Of a stretch of 64,000 bases of DNA, positions 26,154-36,712 are shown in pieces. The stretch comes from Ramlibacter alkalitolerans (lineage in GTDB: Bacteria; Pseudomonadota; Gammaproteobacteria; Burkholderiales; Burkholderiaceae_C). Each line of letters begins with the position of its first letter. Positions within the stretch are counted from its first letter, which is position 1. A program made the translations under genes and the position numbers. The stretch is taken from contig NZ_JAEQND010000005.1 in assembly GCF_016722765.1 (NCBI RefSeq), forward strand, positions 248,001-312,000, in the 5' to 3' direction. Under the pieces are notes generated by a model that saw only the letters and a list, made by a program, of their open reading frames with translations, had not been told where the DNA came from and did no database searches.

Positions 26154-27815
26154 ATGGGAAGTAAAGTGACCCAAGCTCCAACAACTTCACCGGAAAACAT
26201 CACTTCGGAGGAGGCCGGCTCGTACATAGAAGCAGATGACGAAGGTATCGAACTGATATTCGGCCTAGTAGGTCCAACCGGTGTAGACCTCGGGAAGGTG
26301 TATGACAGTCTTAAGACTCAGCTCAAGACCGTCAAGTACGAAACAGTGCAGATTCGTCTCAGTGAGTTGATCACACCATATCTGAACGGCACGACGGGCG
26401 AGTTTTCAACGGAGTACGACCGAATTTCCAAGCTCATGGAGAACGGCACGAGGTTGCGCGAGCGCACTGGACAGAAGGACATCGTGGGACGGCTCGGGGT
26501 AGCGCAGATTCGTGCCAAGCGGGAGGAGCGAACTTCTGACAAGCTGAAGCCAAGGGTTAGAACGGCCTATGTTGTCAGCTCGTTCAAGCGCCCCGAGGAA
26601 GTCGATCTCTTTCGACAAATATACGGCAAAGCGTTCACACTGGTCTCGGTGTATTCGCCACGGCAGAAGCGAATCTCGAACTTGGCGAGGAACCTGCGTT
26701 CTCGGGCTCTGCCGGGGTGACGCAGCGCAGAGGAACTCGCGGTTGAACTTGTACGTCGCGACTTCGCAGAAGAAGGTCGAAAACTAGGACAGCGTCTTGG
26801 TAAGACGTTCCCTCTCGCTGACTATTTCATTGCGCTAGAGCCTAAGTCTGAGCTCGACGCGCACATGTTGCGCATGGTGCGTTTGACGTTCGGCGATCCG
26901 TATGTCTCGCCCACCCGAGACGAGCAGGGTATGTTCTACGCACAAGCAGCAGCACTCCGGTCGCTTGACCTTTCTAGGCAGGTGGGAGCGGCCATCATCA
27001 CACGCGATGGAGATCTCCTCACAACCGGATGCAATGAAGTACCCAAGTTTGGCGGTGGCTTGTACTGGGGCGAGGACACGTTCAAGGCGCGAGACTTTGA
27101 GTTAGGCCATGACTCGAACGTGAGGATCAAGGCCGAAATCCTCGAGGACGTCTTCGCTCGTCTTCGGCATCCTTCCGAACACGAAGATGCCGCCGCAGAA
27201 GACTCTAGCGATTCTGAGGAGGTGCCGCCATGGCTTTCGGAGTCGTCACTCAAACTCAGTGATAGGGCGCTCGCTCAGGAGGCTCTGTTTGGTAAGAAGC
27301 CGTTCATGAACGCGTCATTGCTGTTCGACGTCATAGAGTTCGGACGCGCGGTGCATGCAGAAGCATCTGCCATCACCGAAGCTGCACGTCGGGGTGTTAG
27401 TACATCCGGCTCGAGACTTTTCTGCACGACGTTTCCGTGCCACATCTGCGCTAGACACATCGTGGCCGCCGGCATAGACGATGTAGTGTTTGTTGAACCC
27501 TACGAAAAAAGCCGCACGGCGGACCTGTATTCGGACTCTGTCAGCATCGAGCCAACTGATGCGACGCCCAATAAGGCAAACTTCAGGGCATTCGTTGGCG
27601 TAGCTCCACGGCGTTACATGGAGTCCTTTCAGCTCACTGGAGACCGCAAGAAGAAGGACGGCAGAGTGCTGGACATGGACGAGATCGCCGACAAACCCAA
27701 GACGAAGAGGATTGTTTTGACATATCTGTCGATTGAAGGTATTGTCATTCGGGACACAGAGCCTTCACCGGCGACCAGCGAGTCGCCCGATCACAAGGAG
27801 ACGAAAGGTGAATGA
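26154..27815 (+). pseudogene. avcD-like: Anti-phage dC/dCTP deaminase (AvcD type), interrupted by an in-frame TGA
   Basis: One continuous frame of 554 codons encodes both parts of this family but has a TGA at 26718-26720 (codon 189). The N-terminal part has the nucleotide-kinase-like strand ELIFGLVGPTGVDLGKVYDS and AYVVSSFKRPEEVDLFRQIY. After the stop the same frame resumes with RSAEELAVELVRRDF and KTFPLADYF, then the cytidine/deoxycytidylate deaminase domain with zinc ligands HAEA (near codon 403) and FPCHIC. Family members deplete dCTP/dCMP pools on phage infection. The start at 26154 has GGAGG 6 bases upstream. Single nonsense mutation, leaky readthrough (the stop is followed by C) or sequencing error are all possible; the ATG at 26865 has no ribosome site and would lose conserved sequence. 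Confidence 0.82.
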
Positions 27816-27996
27816 ACAGGCCATGAAGGCGTTCCTGAACCAGTTTGCCGCCTCCCGAAGTGACTTCGACAGTTGGCCGGCCTGGATGAAACAGTCCGCG
27901 AAAGTGGCCGGAGCTACGTTTCCTAAGGCTCATCCAGCTCAAGACAGAGCATCACCAGCGGAGCAACCGCTGAACGAACCACCTAAAGAGAAATGA
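27808..27996 (+). CDS. Small hypothetical protein co-encoded with the deaminase
   Basis: A 62-residue ORF beginning with GTG (V/M)NEQAMKAFLNQFAASRSDF and continuing DSWPAWMKQSAKVAG. AAGGAG lies 7 bases before the GTG, and the start overlaps the deaminase stop by 8 bases, which argues for co-translation. The N-terminal half is amphipathic helix-like; the C-terminal half is rich in Pro, Ala and Glu and probably disordered. I do not recognise the family. Position suggests an accessory or regulator of the deaminase, without further proof. Confidence 0.6.
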   Translation: MNEQAMKAFLNQFAASRSDFDSWPAWMKQSAKVAGATFPKAHPAQDRASPAEQPLNEPPKEK

Positions 27997-28023
27997 AGAA
28001 AGCGCCCCGAGGGCGCTTTCTTC
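27996..28023. terminator. Bidirectional terminator between the island ORF and gap
   Basis: GAAGAAAGCGCCC-CGA-GGGCGCTTTCTTC, a strong GC stem with A and T tracts on its two sides, placed between convergent genes. It can end both island transcription and gap transcription. Confidence 0.85.
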
Positions 28024-28040
28024 ATGGACAACGAGGCGAA

Positions 28041-31185
<3,145 letters not shown>

Positions 31186-31310
31186 TCGGAAGGGAGGTAG
31201 GGGGAAACCCGGCATTTTAGATGACCGGGCCTGCGGCCCATGACCTCGGCGCTGGCGCGCAGCGCCGCGGTCATGCCGGCGCAGCCGGCGTCATTTGTCA
31301 TACTGGGGCC

Positions 31311-31688
31311 ATGAAGGGCCTGCACCTCACCGCCGATCTGTACCGCTGCCGCTGCGAGCCCGCGTGGCTCACGGATGCCGCGCGCCTGGGCGACTGGTGC
31401 CTGGCCGCGATCGCTTCGGTCGGCCTCGTGCCGGTGCAGCACATGTTCCACACCTTCCCCCGCACGGGCGATGGACCCGGCCGCGTGAGCGTGACGGTGC
31501 TGCTGGCCGAGTCGCATGTGTGCCTGCACACCTGGCCGCAGGAACGCTCGGTGACCTGCGACGTCTTCGTCTGCGACGTGGGCGGCGACCTGTCGGCCCA
31601 GGCGCGCGGGCTGATGACGGCGCTGGTGGAGCGCTTCCAGCCGGAATGGACCGAGCAGCGCTCGCTGGATCGCGGCGAGGAGGCCTGA
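31311..31688 (+). CDS. speD: S-adenosylmethionine decarboxylase proenzyme (prokaryotic class 1B)
   Basis: A 125-residue proenzyme. The self-cleavage site is in LLAESHVCLHTWPQ: Glu67-Ser68, where Ser68 becomes the pyruvoyl group, with His73 following and a cysteine in CDVFVCD as in the Thermotoga-type enzymes. It makes decarboxylated SAM, the aminopropyl donor for spermidine. The length matches the 1B class. It is followed after 4 bases by murU, an unusual partner, and diverges from tkt with 125 bases between. Confidence 0.93.
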   Translation: MKGLHLTADLYRCRCEPAWLTDAARLGDWCLAAIASVGLVPVQHMFHTFPRTGDGPGRVSVTVLLAESHVCLHTWPQERSVTCDVFVCDVGGDLSAQARGLMTALVERFQPEWTEQRSLDRGEEA

Positions 31689-31692
31689 CGCC

Positions 31693-32391
31693 ATGAGCAT
31701 CGCGCAGGCCATGATCCTGGCCGCCGGCCGCGGCGAACGCATGCGGCCGCTGACCGACACCTGCCCCAAGCCGCTGCTGCGCCTGAAGGGCAGGCCGCTG
31801 ATGGAATACCACCTGGAGGCCTTCGGCCGCGGCGGCTTCCGCGACGTGGTGGTCAACACCGCCTGGCTGGGCGAGCAGATCGAGGACCACTTCGGCCACG
31901 AGACGGCCGACGGCGTGCGCATCAGGTACTCGCACGAGGGCAGGGATTTCGGCGGCGCGCTGGAGACGGCGGGCGGCATCGCGCGCGCGCTGCCCTTGCT
32001 GGCGGACGTGTTCTGGATCGTCGCCGGCGACGTCTACATGCCGGAATTCCTGTTCACGCGCGCCGCCCACGACCAGTTCGCGGCCAGCGGGAAGCTCGCG
32101 CACCTGTTCCTGGTGGCGAATCCGCCGCACAACGTGAAGGGCGATTTCGGCCTGTCGGCGGATGGCCTCGCGCTCAATGGACCGGAGGGTCGCCACACGT
32201 ATTCGACCACGGCGTTGTACCGGCGCGAATTCTTCGCCGGGTTGCCGGCGGGCAATCCGCAAGGGCAGAAGCTGGCGCTGGCGCCGATGCTGCGGGCGGC
32301 GATCGATCGCGGTGAAGTCAGCGCGGAGCTGTACCACGGTCCGTGGACGGACGTGGGCACCCCGGAGCGCCTGGCTGCATTGAATTCGTAG
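31693..32391 (+). CDS. murU: N-acetylmuramate alpha-1-phosphate uridylyltransferase
   Basis: A 232-residue nucleotidyltransferase. The N-terminal signature AMILAAGRGERMRPLTD and PKPLLRLKGRPLMEYHL binds the nucleotide, DVFWIVAGDVY holds the metal aspartate, and DVGTPERL is near the C-terminus. In pseudomonads and relatives MurU turns MurNAc-1-P into UDP-MurNAc, bypassing de novo synthesis in peptidoglycan recycling; the partner kinase AmgK is encoded at 50304. A sugar-1-phosphate nucleotidyltransferase of other specificity is the alternative. Its TAG stop lies inside a family D repeat. Confidence 0.85.
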   Translation: MSIAQAMILAAGRGERMRPLTDTCPKPLLRLKGRPLMEYHLEAFGRGGFRDVVVNTAWLGEQIEDHFGHETADGVRIRYSHEGRDFGGALETAGGIARALPLLADVFWIVAGDVYMPEFLFTRAAHDQFAASGKLAHLFLVANPPHNVKGDFGLSADGLALNGPEGRHTYSTTALYRREFFAGLPAGNPQGQKLALAPMLRAAIDRGEVSAELYHGPWTDVGTPERLAALNS

Positions 32392-32480
32392 GCTGGCGGT
32401 GACCGCGCGCAAAGAGCGCCGGGAACCCCAGCGCTTCGCGCATCGCTGGGGTTGCGCTGTCGCTCCACCACCAGCCTACC
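32388..32480. repeat. Palindromic repeat (family D, GTAGGCTGGCGG ends)
   Basis: Outer ends GTAGGCTGGCGGTGA (32388) and CACCACCAGCCTAC (to 32480) enclose the stem AACCCCAGCG (32424-32433) and CGCTGGGGTT (32444-32453). It supplies the murU stop codon (TAG 32389-32391) and probably terminates speD-murU. Half copies are at 52095 and 57905. Confidence 0.82.
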
Positions 32481-32550
32481 CTCCGCCGCCAGCCTCCGCA
32501 CCAGCAGGCCTCCCCGCACGGCGCGCCCGCCAAACGGAGAGAATGCCTCC

Positions 32551-33948
32551 ATGAACACCAGCGTCCCCACCTCGGTCTACGCCCAGCGCCGCGCCCGCAT
32601 GGCCCAGCAGCTGGGGAGCAACGGCATCGCCATCGTTCCCACTGCACCCGAGCGCCAGCGCAACCGCGACTCGGACTTCCTGTTCCGGCACGACAGCTAC
32701 TTCTACTACCTCACCGGCTTCACCGAGCCGCATGCGTGGCTGGTCGTGACGAGCGACGGCCAGAGCACCCTGTTCTGCCAGCCCAAGGACCTGGAACGCG
32801 AGATCTGGGACGGCTATCGCCTGGGGCCGGAAGCGGCCGCCGGCGCACTCGGCGTGCAGGCCGCCTACCCGGTCGGCGACCTCGACCAGCAGCTGCCCAG
32901 GCTGCTGGAAAACCGCGAGGTGGTCTGGTTCCCGTTCGCGATCCACGAGGGGCTGGAGCAGCGCGTGGCCGGCTGGCTCAACCAGGTGCGCGCCCGCGTG
33001 CGCTACGGCGCAATGTGCCCGGAACAGCAGCGCGACCTGTGCGCGGTGCTCGACGAGATGCGCCTGGTGAAGGACGCGCACGAGCAGGACATCATGCGGC
33101 GCGCCGCCGCCATCAGCGCCCGCGCCCACGTGCGGGCGATGCAGACCTGTGCCGCGATGCTGCGCGCGGGCAAGGACGTGCGCGAGTACCACCTCGACGC
33201 GGAGCTGATGCATGAATTCCGCATGGGCGGTTCGCAGTACCCGGCCTACAGCTCCATCGTGGCCGCCGGCGCCAACGCCTGCGTGCTGCACTACCGCGCC
33301 GACGTCGCGCCGGTGCGCGCCGGCGAGCTGGTGCTGATCGACGCCGGCTGCGAGCTCGATGGCTACGCCAGCGACATCACGCGCACCTTCCCCGCCGACG
33401 GAAGATTCACGGGCCCGCAGCGCGCCCTCTACGACCTCGTGCTGGCCTCGCAGGAGGCCGCCGCCGCGGTGACCCGGCCGGGCGCCCGCTTCACCGACCC
33501 GCACGAGGCGGCGGTCAAGGTGCTGGCGCAAGGCATGCTCGATGTCGGCCTCCTGGACAAGGACAAGGTGGGCACGCTCGACGACGTGATCGAGAAGCGC
33601 GCGTATTTCCCCTTCTACATGCACCGCACCGGCCACTGGCTGGGGATGGACGTGCACGATGCCGGCAGCTATGTCGAGCCCGGCGAAGTCGGCCAGGTCA
33701 GCGAGCGGAAGGACCCGCTGTCCGGCGAGACCATCAAGAACCGCCCGAGCCGCATCCTGCAGCCGGGCATGGTGCTCACGATCGAGCCGGGCATCTACGT
33801 GCGGCCGGGCGAGGGCGTGCCGGAGCACTTCCACAACATCGGCATCCGCATCGAGGACGACGCGATCGTCACGGCGCAGGGCTGCGAGCTGATCACGCGC
33901 GGCGTGCCGGTCAAGGCCGATGAGCTGGAAGCCTTGATGCGGGACTGA
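32551..33948 (+). CDS. pepP: Xaa-Pro aminopeptidase (aminopeptidase P)
   Basis: A 465-residue M24B metallopeptidase that removes N-terminal residues before proline. The N-terminal creatinase-like domain includes RDSDFLFRHDSYFYYLTGF. The pita-bread domain contains the five ligands: DAGCELDGYASDITRTFP (two Asp), HRTGHWLGMDVHD (His), TIEPGIYV (Glu) and GIRIEDD (Glu). The ATG at 32551 follows GGAGAGAATGCCTCC. Monocistronic as far as seen; rtcB starts 36 bases downstream on the same strand. Confidence 0.96.
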   Translation: MNTSVPTSVYAQRRARMAQQLGSNGIAIVPTAPERQRNRDSDFLFRHDSYFYYLTGFTEPHAWLVVTSDGQSTLFCQPKDLEREIWDGYRLGPEAAAGALGVQAAYPVGDLDQQLPRLLENREVVWFPFAIHEGLEQRVAGWLNQVRARVRYGAMCPEQQRDLCAVLDEMRLVKDAHEQDIMRRAAAISARAHVRAMQTCAAMLRAGKDVREYHLDAELMHEFRMGGSQYPAYSSIVAAGANACVLHYRADVAPVRAGELVLIDAGCELDGYASDITRTFPADGRFTGPQRALYDLVLASQEAAAAVTRPGARFTDPHEAAVKVLAQGMLDVGLLDKDKVGTLDDVIEKRAYFPFYMHRTGHWLGMDVHDAGSYVEPGEVGQVSERKDPLSGETIKNRPSRILQPGMVLTIEPGIYVRPGEGVPEHFHNIGIRIEDDAIVTAQGCELITRGVPVKADELEALMRD

Positions 33949-33983
33949 ACTTCCGCCCCCGCTGGGGGTCCTACTCCGCCCCC

Positions 33984-35207
33984 ATGCAAGAACCAGCCAA
34001 CTACCTCGAGGAAGACACCCCCGGCGGCGTGCCGGTGAAGATGTGGACGCGCGGCGTGCCGGTGGAGGACGAGGCGAAGCGCCAGCTGCAGAACGCGGCC
34101 CGGCTGCCGGTCGTCTTCAAGCACATCGCCGCCATGCCGGACGTGCACTTCGGGATCGGCGCCACCGTCGGCTCCGTCATCCCCACCTTCCGCGCCATCA
34201 TCCCCGCCGCCGTCGGCGTGGACATCGGCTGCGGGATGATCGCCTGCAAGACCACGCTCACGGCGCAGGACCTGCCGGACAACCTGGCGCCGCTGCGTTC
34301 CGCCATCGAGCGCGCGGTGCCGCACGGGCGGGCGCCGGGCGCGCGCGACCCCGGCTCCTGGCAGAAGACGCCGGGCGCGGTCGACACCGCGTGGGGGCAG
34401 CTGGAGCCCGAGTTCGAGCAGCTGTGCCGCGACTATCCCAAGCTCGAGAAGACCAACCACCACAAGCACCTCGGCACCCTGGGCGGCGGCAACCACTTCA
34501 TCGAGGTCTGCCTCGACGAGGAAGGCTTCGTCTGGTTCATGCTGCACTCGGGTTCGCGCGGCGTCGGCAATGCGATCGGCACGATGTTCATCGAGCTGGC
34601 GAAGCAGGACGCGATGCGCAACAACGTGCACCTGCCGGACCGCGACCTGGCGTACTTCGAGGAAGGCTCGCGCTACTTCGGCGACTACGTGCGCGCCGTC
34701 GGTTGGGCGCAGAAGTTCGCGCGCCTGAATCGCGAGGTGATGATGCGGCGCGTGACCGAGGCGGCCAGGACGGTGATCCGCAAGAACTTCCAGGCCCACA
34801 TCGAGGCGGTGAACTGCCACCACAACTACGTGCAGAAGGAGACGCACTTCGGCCAGGACGTGTACGTCACTCGCAAGGGCGCGGTCAGTGCGAAGAAGGG
34901 CGAGCTGGGGATCATTCCCGGCAGCATGGGCGCGCGCAGCTACATCGTGCGCGGCAAGGGCAACCCGGAGAGCTTCGCCTCCTGCTCGCACGGCGCCGGC
35001 CGCACCATGAGCCGCGGCGACGCCAAGCGCCGCTTCACCCTCGAAGACCACCGCCGCGCGACCGCCGGCGTCGAATGCCGCAAGGACAAGGACGTGATCG
35101 ACGAGACCCCGGCCGCCTACAAGGACATCGACAAGGTCATGCAGGCGCAGCAGGACCTGGTGGAGGTGGTGCACACCTTGAAGCAGGTCGTGTGCGTGAA
35201 GGGGTGA
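33984..35207 (+). CDS. rtcB: RNA-splicing ligase RtcB
   Basis: A 407-residue GTP/Mn2+-dependent 3'-5' RNA ligase that joins 2',3'-cyclic phosphate or 3'-phosphate ends to 5'-OH ends, used in RNA repair. Metal ligands appear in GVDIGCGM (Cys) and GGGNHF (His) with further histidines in LHSGSRGVG and NCHHNYV; the guanylylated histidine is in CSHGAGR. No rtcA or rtcR is adjacent. The length matches the short RtcB class. A family B hairpin separates it from the convergent DUF445 gene. Confidence 0.94.
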   Translation: MQEPANYLEEDTPGGVPVKMWTRGVPVEDEAKRQLQNAARLPVVFKHIAAMPDVHFGIGATVGSVIPTFRAIIPAAVGVDIGCGMIACKTTLTAQDLPDNLAPLRSAIERAVPHGRAPGARDPGSWQKTPGAVDTAWGQLEPEFEQLCRDYPKLEKTNHHKHLGTLGGGNHFIEVCLDEEGFVWFMLHSGSRGVGNAIGTMFIELAKQDAMRNNVHLPDRDLAYFEEGSRYFGDYVRAVGWAQKFARLNREVMMRRVTEAARTVIRKNFQAHIEAVNCHHNYVQKETHFGQDVYVTRKGAVSAKKGELGIIPGSMGARSYIVRGKGNPESFASCSHGAGRTMSRGDAKRRFTLEDHRRATAGVECRKDKDVIDETPAAYKDIDKVMQAQQDLVEVVHTLKQVVCVKG

Positions 35208-35212
35208 GGGAT

Positions 35213-35340
35213 AAAGACGGACAACCGAACGCAAAAGCCGCAAAGGTTACGCAAAAGCCGCGAAAAAGACCTTTATAAAATGGATGCCCTTTCGCGGTCT
35301 TTGCGTACTTTTGCGGCTTTTGCGTTCGGTTGTCCGCTTT
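35213..35340. repeat. Long near-perfect hairpin repeat (family B)
   Basis: The arms AAAGACGGACAACCGAACGC and GCGTTCGGTTGTCCGCTTT pair end to end, and pairing continues through CGCAAAAG / CTTTTGCG units over about 55 bases to a loop near 35270-35290 (TTTATAAAATGGATG). It lies exactly between the convergent rtcB and DUF445 genes and should terminate both. Related to 21331-21453. Confidence 0.9.
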
Positions 35341-35342
35341 CC

Positions 35343-36704
35343 TCACGACGACAGCCGCCGCACCGTCTCCCCCGCCGCGAACAGCACCAGGCCGATCGCC
35401 CCGCCGACGAGCGTGCCGTTGACGCGGATCTTCTGCAGTTGCGGGCCGATGCTCAGCTCGATCTGCGAGGCCATCTCGCGCGCGTCCCATTGCCGCACCG
35501 TGTCGCGGATGTGGCTCGTGAGATAGGCGGAAAAGTCCGGTGCCGCGCTGCGCGCCGCCGCCTCGAGCTGGTCGTTCAGCGTGCGCCGCAGGTCCGCATC
35601 GCCGGCCAGCTCGCGTCCCAGCCAGCTGCCCGCGGCGACCAGCTTGCGGTGCAGCGGCGAGTCCTCGCTCTCCACGTTGCGGTGGATCCATTCCGAGACC
35701 GTGCGCCACAGCTGCGACGCATAGCGACCCAGGTCGTCGTCATTGAGAAGGTAGGCCTTGATCTGCTCCGACTTCTCGTGCATCACGGGATCGGTCTTCA
35801 GCCGCGCGATCAGCTGCGCCGCATGCAGGTCGAAGGCCACGCGCAGGCTGTGCGCGGGATCCGTGCGCACCTCCTCCAGGTAGCGACCGAGCTGGCGCGC
35901 CACCAGTTCGCTGCCCTTCTCCCCCAGCCACTCGGTGGGCAGCACGAGCTGCTTGCGGTAGTGCTCGGTCCGCAGCCACAGGACGATCTTGTACGCGATC
36001 GCATCGCGCGTGCGCTGCGCCGCCAGCAGCCGCAGCAGGCGCGCGATCAGCTGGTCCAGCAGCTGCTGGTGGCGGCCGTTGGCAGTGAGGGTGTCCAGCA
36101 CCTCGCCGGCCGATCGCGACAGGTCCGCGTTCGCCAGCAGGGTACGCGCGGCGTCCTTCAGCAGCTGCTGCACGCGCTCCTCCTCCACCAGGTGCAGCGA
36201 GCCGGCCACGCACTTGACGAGGAAGCCGCCGAGGCGCCGCGTGTTCTGCTCCTGCGACAGCCACCCGCCCAGCGCCGCGGCCAGGTCGTGCCGGCGCATC
36301 AGCGCCGCCAGCGAGTCGACGTCCAGGAACTTGTCCTGCACGAACGCCGCGAGCTGGTCGCCGATCTCGTCCTTCTTGCGCGCGATCACGTCGGTGTCGC
36401 GCCCGATGATGGGCACCGGCAGCGGCCGGAACAGCGCCGAGACCGCGAACCAGTCGGCCAGGCCGCCGACGATGGCGGCCTCGCTGGTGGTGCGCAGTCC
36501 GTCGGCGAACAGGCCGGGCGGCATCACCAGGCTCAGGACCAGCGCACAGCCCATCATGCCCAGGAGCATCAGCGCGTTGGCCTTGGCGTGCGCGAGCTGG
36601 GCGTGCTGGTCGGCGGCGCGCGGCGCCGAGCGCAGCGCGACCAGCACCAGCAGCGTGGCGATGCCCGTGAGCGCGGCGAGCGAGACGAGCGTGGAGGACT
36701 GCAT
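35343..36704 (-). CDS. DUF445 family membrane protein
   Basis: A 453-residue protein with two N-terminal membrane segments (about 5-25 and 47-67), then NALMLLGMMGCALVLSLVMP and the DUF445 signature GGLADWFAVSALFRPLP, a long helical middle part and a C-terminal membrane helix (GGAIGLVLFAAGETVRR). The family is widespread in proteobacteria and function is unknown; an envelope role is likely. The start at 36704 is the first ATG after the glutamate dehydrogenase gene stop at 36713, so the genes are adjacent and probably co-transcribed. Confidence 0.88.
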   Translation of the reverse strand: MQSSTLVSLAALTGIATLLVLVALRSAPRAADQHAQLAHAKANALMLLGMMGCALVLSLVMPPGLFADGLRTTSEAAIVGGLADWFAVSALFRPLPVPIIGRDTDVIARKKDEIGDQLAAFVQDKFLDVDSLAALMRRHDLAAALGGWLSQEQNTRRLGGFLVKCVAGSLHLVEEERVQQLLKDAARTLLANADLSRSAGEVLDTLTANGRHQQLLDQLIARLLRLLAAQRTRDAIAYKIVLWLRTEHYRKQLVLPTEWLGEKGSELVARQLGRYLEEVRTDPAHSLRVAFDLHAAQLIARLKTDPVMHEKSEQIKAYLLNDDDLGRYASQLWRTVSEWIHRNVESEDSPLHRKLVAAGSWLGRELAGDADLRRTLNDQLEAAARSAAPDFSAYLTSHIRDTVRQWDAREMASQIELSIGPQLQKIRVNGTLVGGAIGLVLFAAGETVRRLSS

Positions 36705-36712
36705 GCGCCGGA

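Noticed and set aside
26718-26720. Selenocysteine decoding of the in-frame TGA
   Set aside because: No selenocysteine-type hairpin is apparent directly downstream and this deaminase family is not known for selenocysteine; nonsense mutation or readthrough is simpler.
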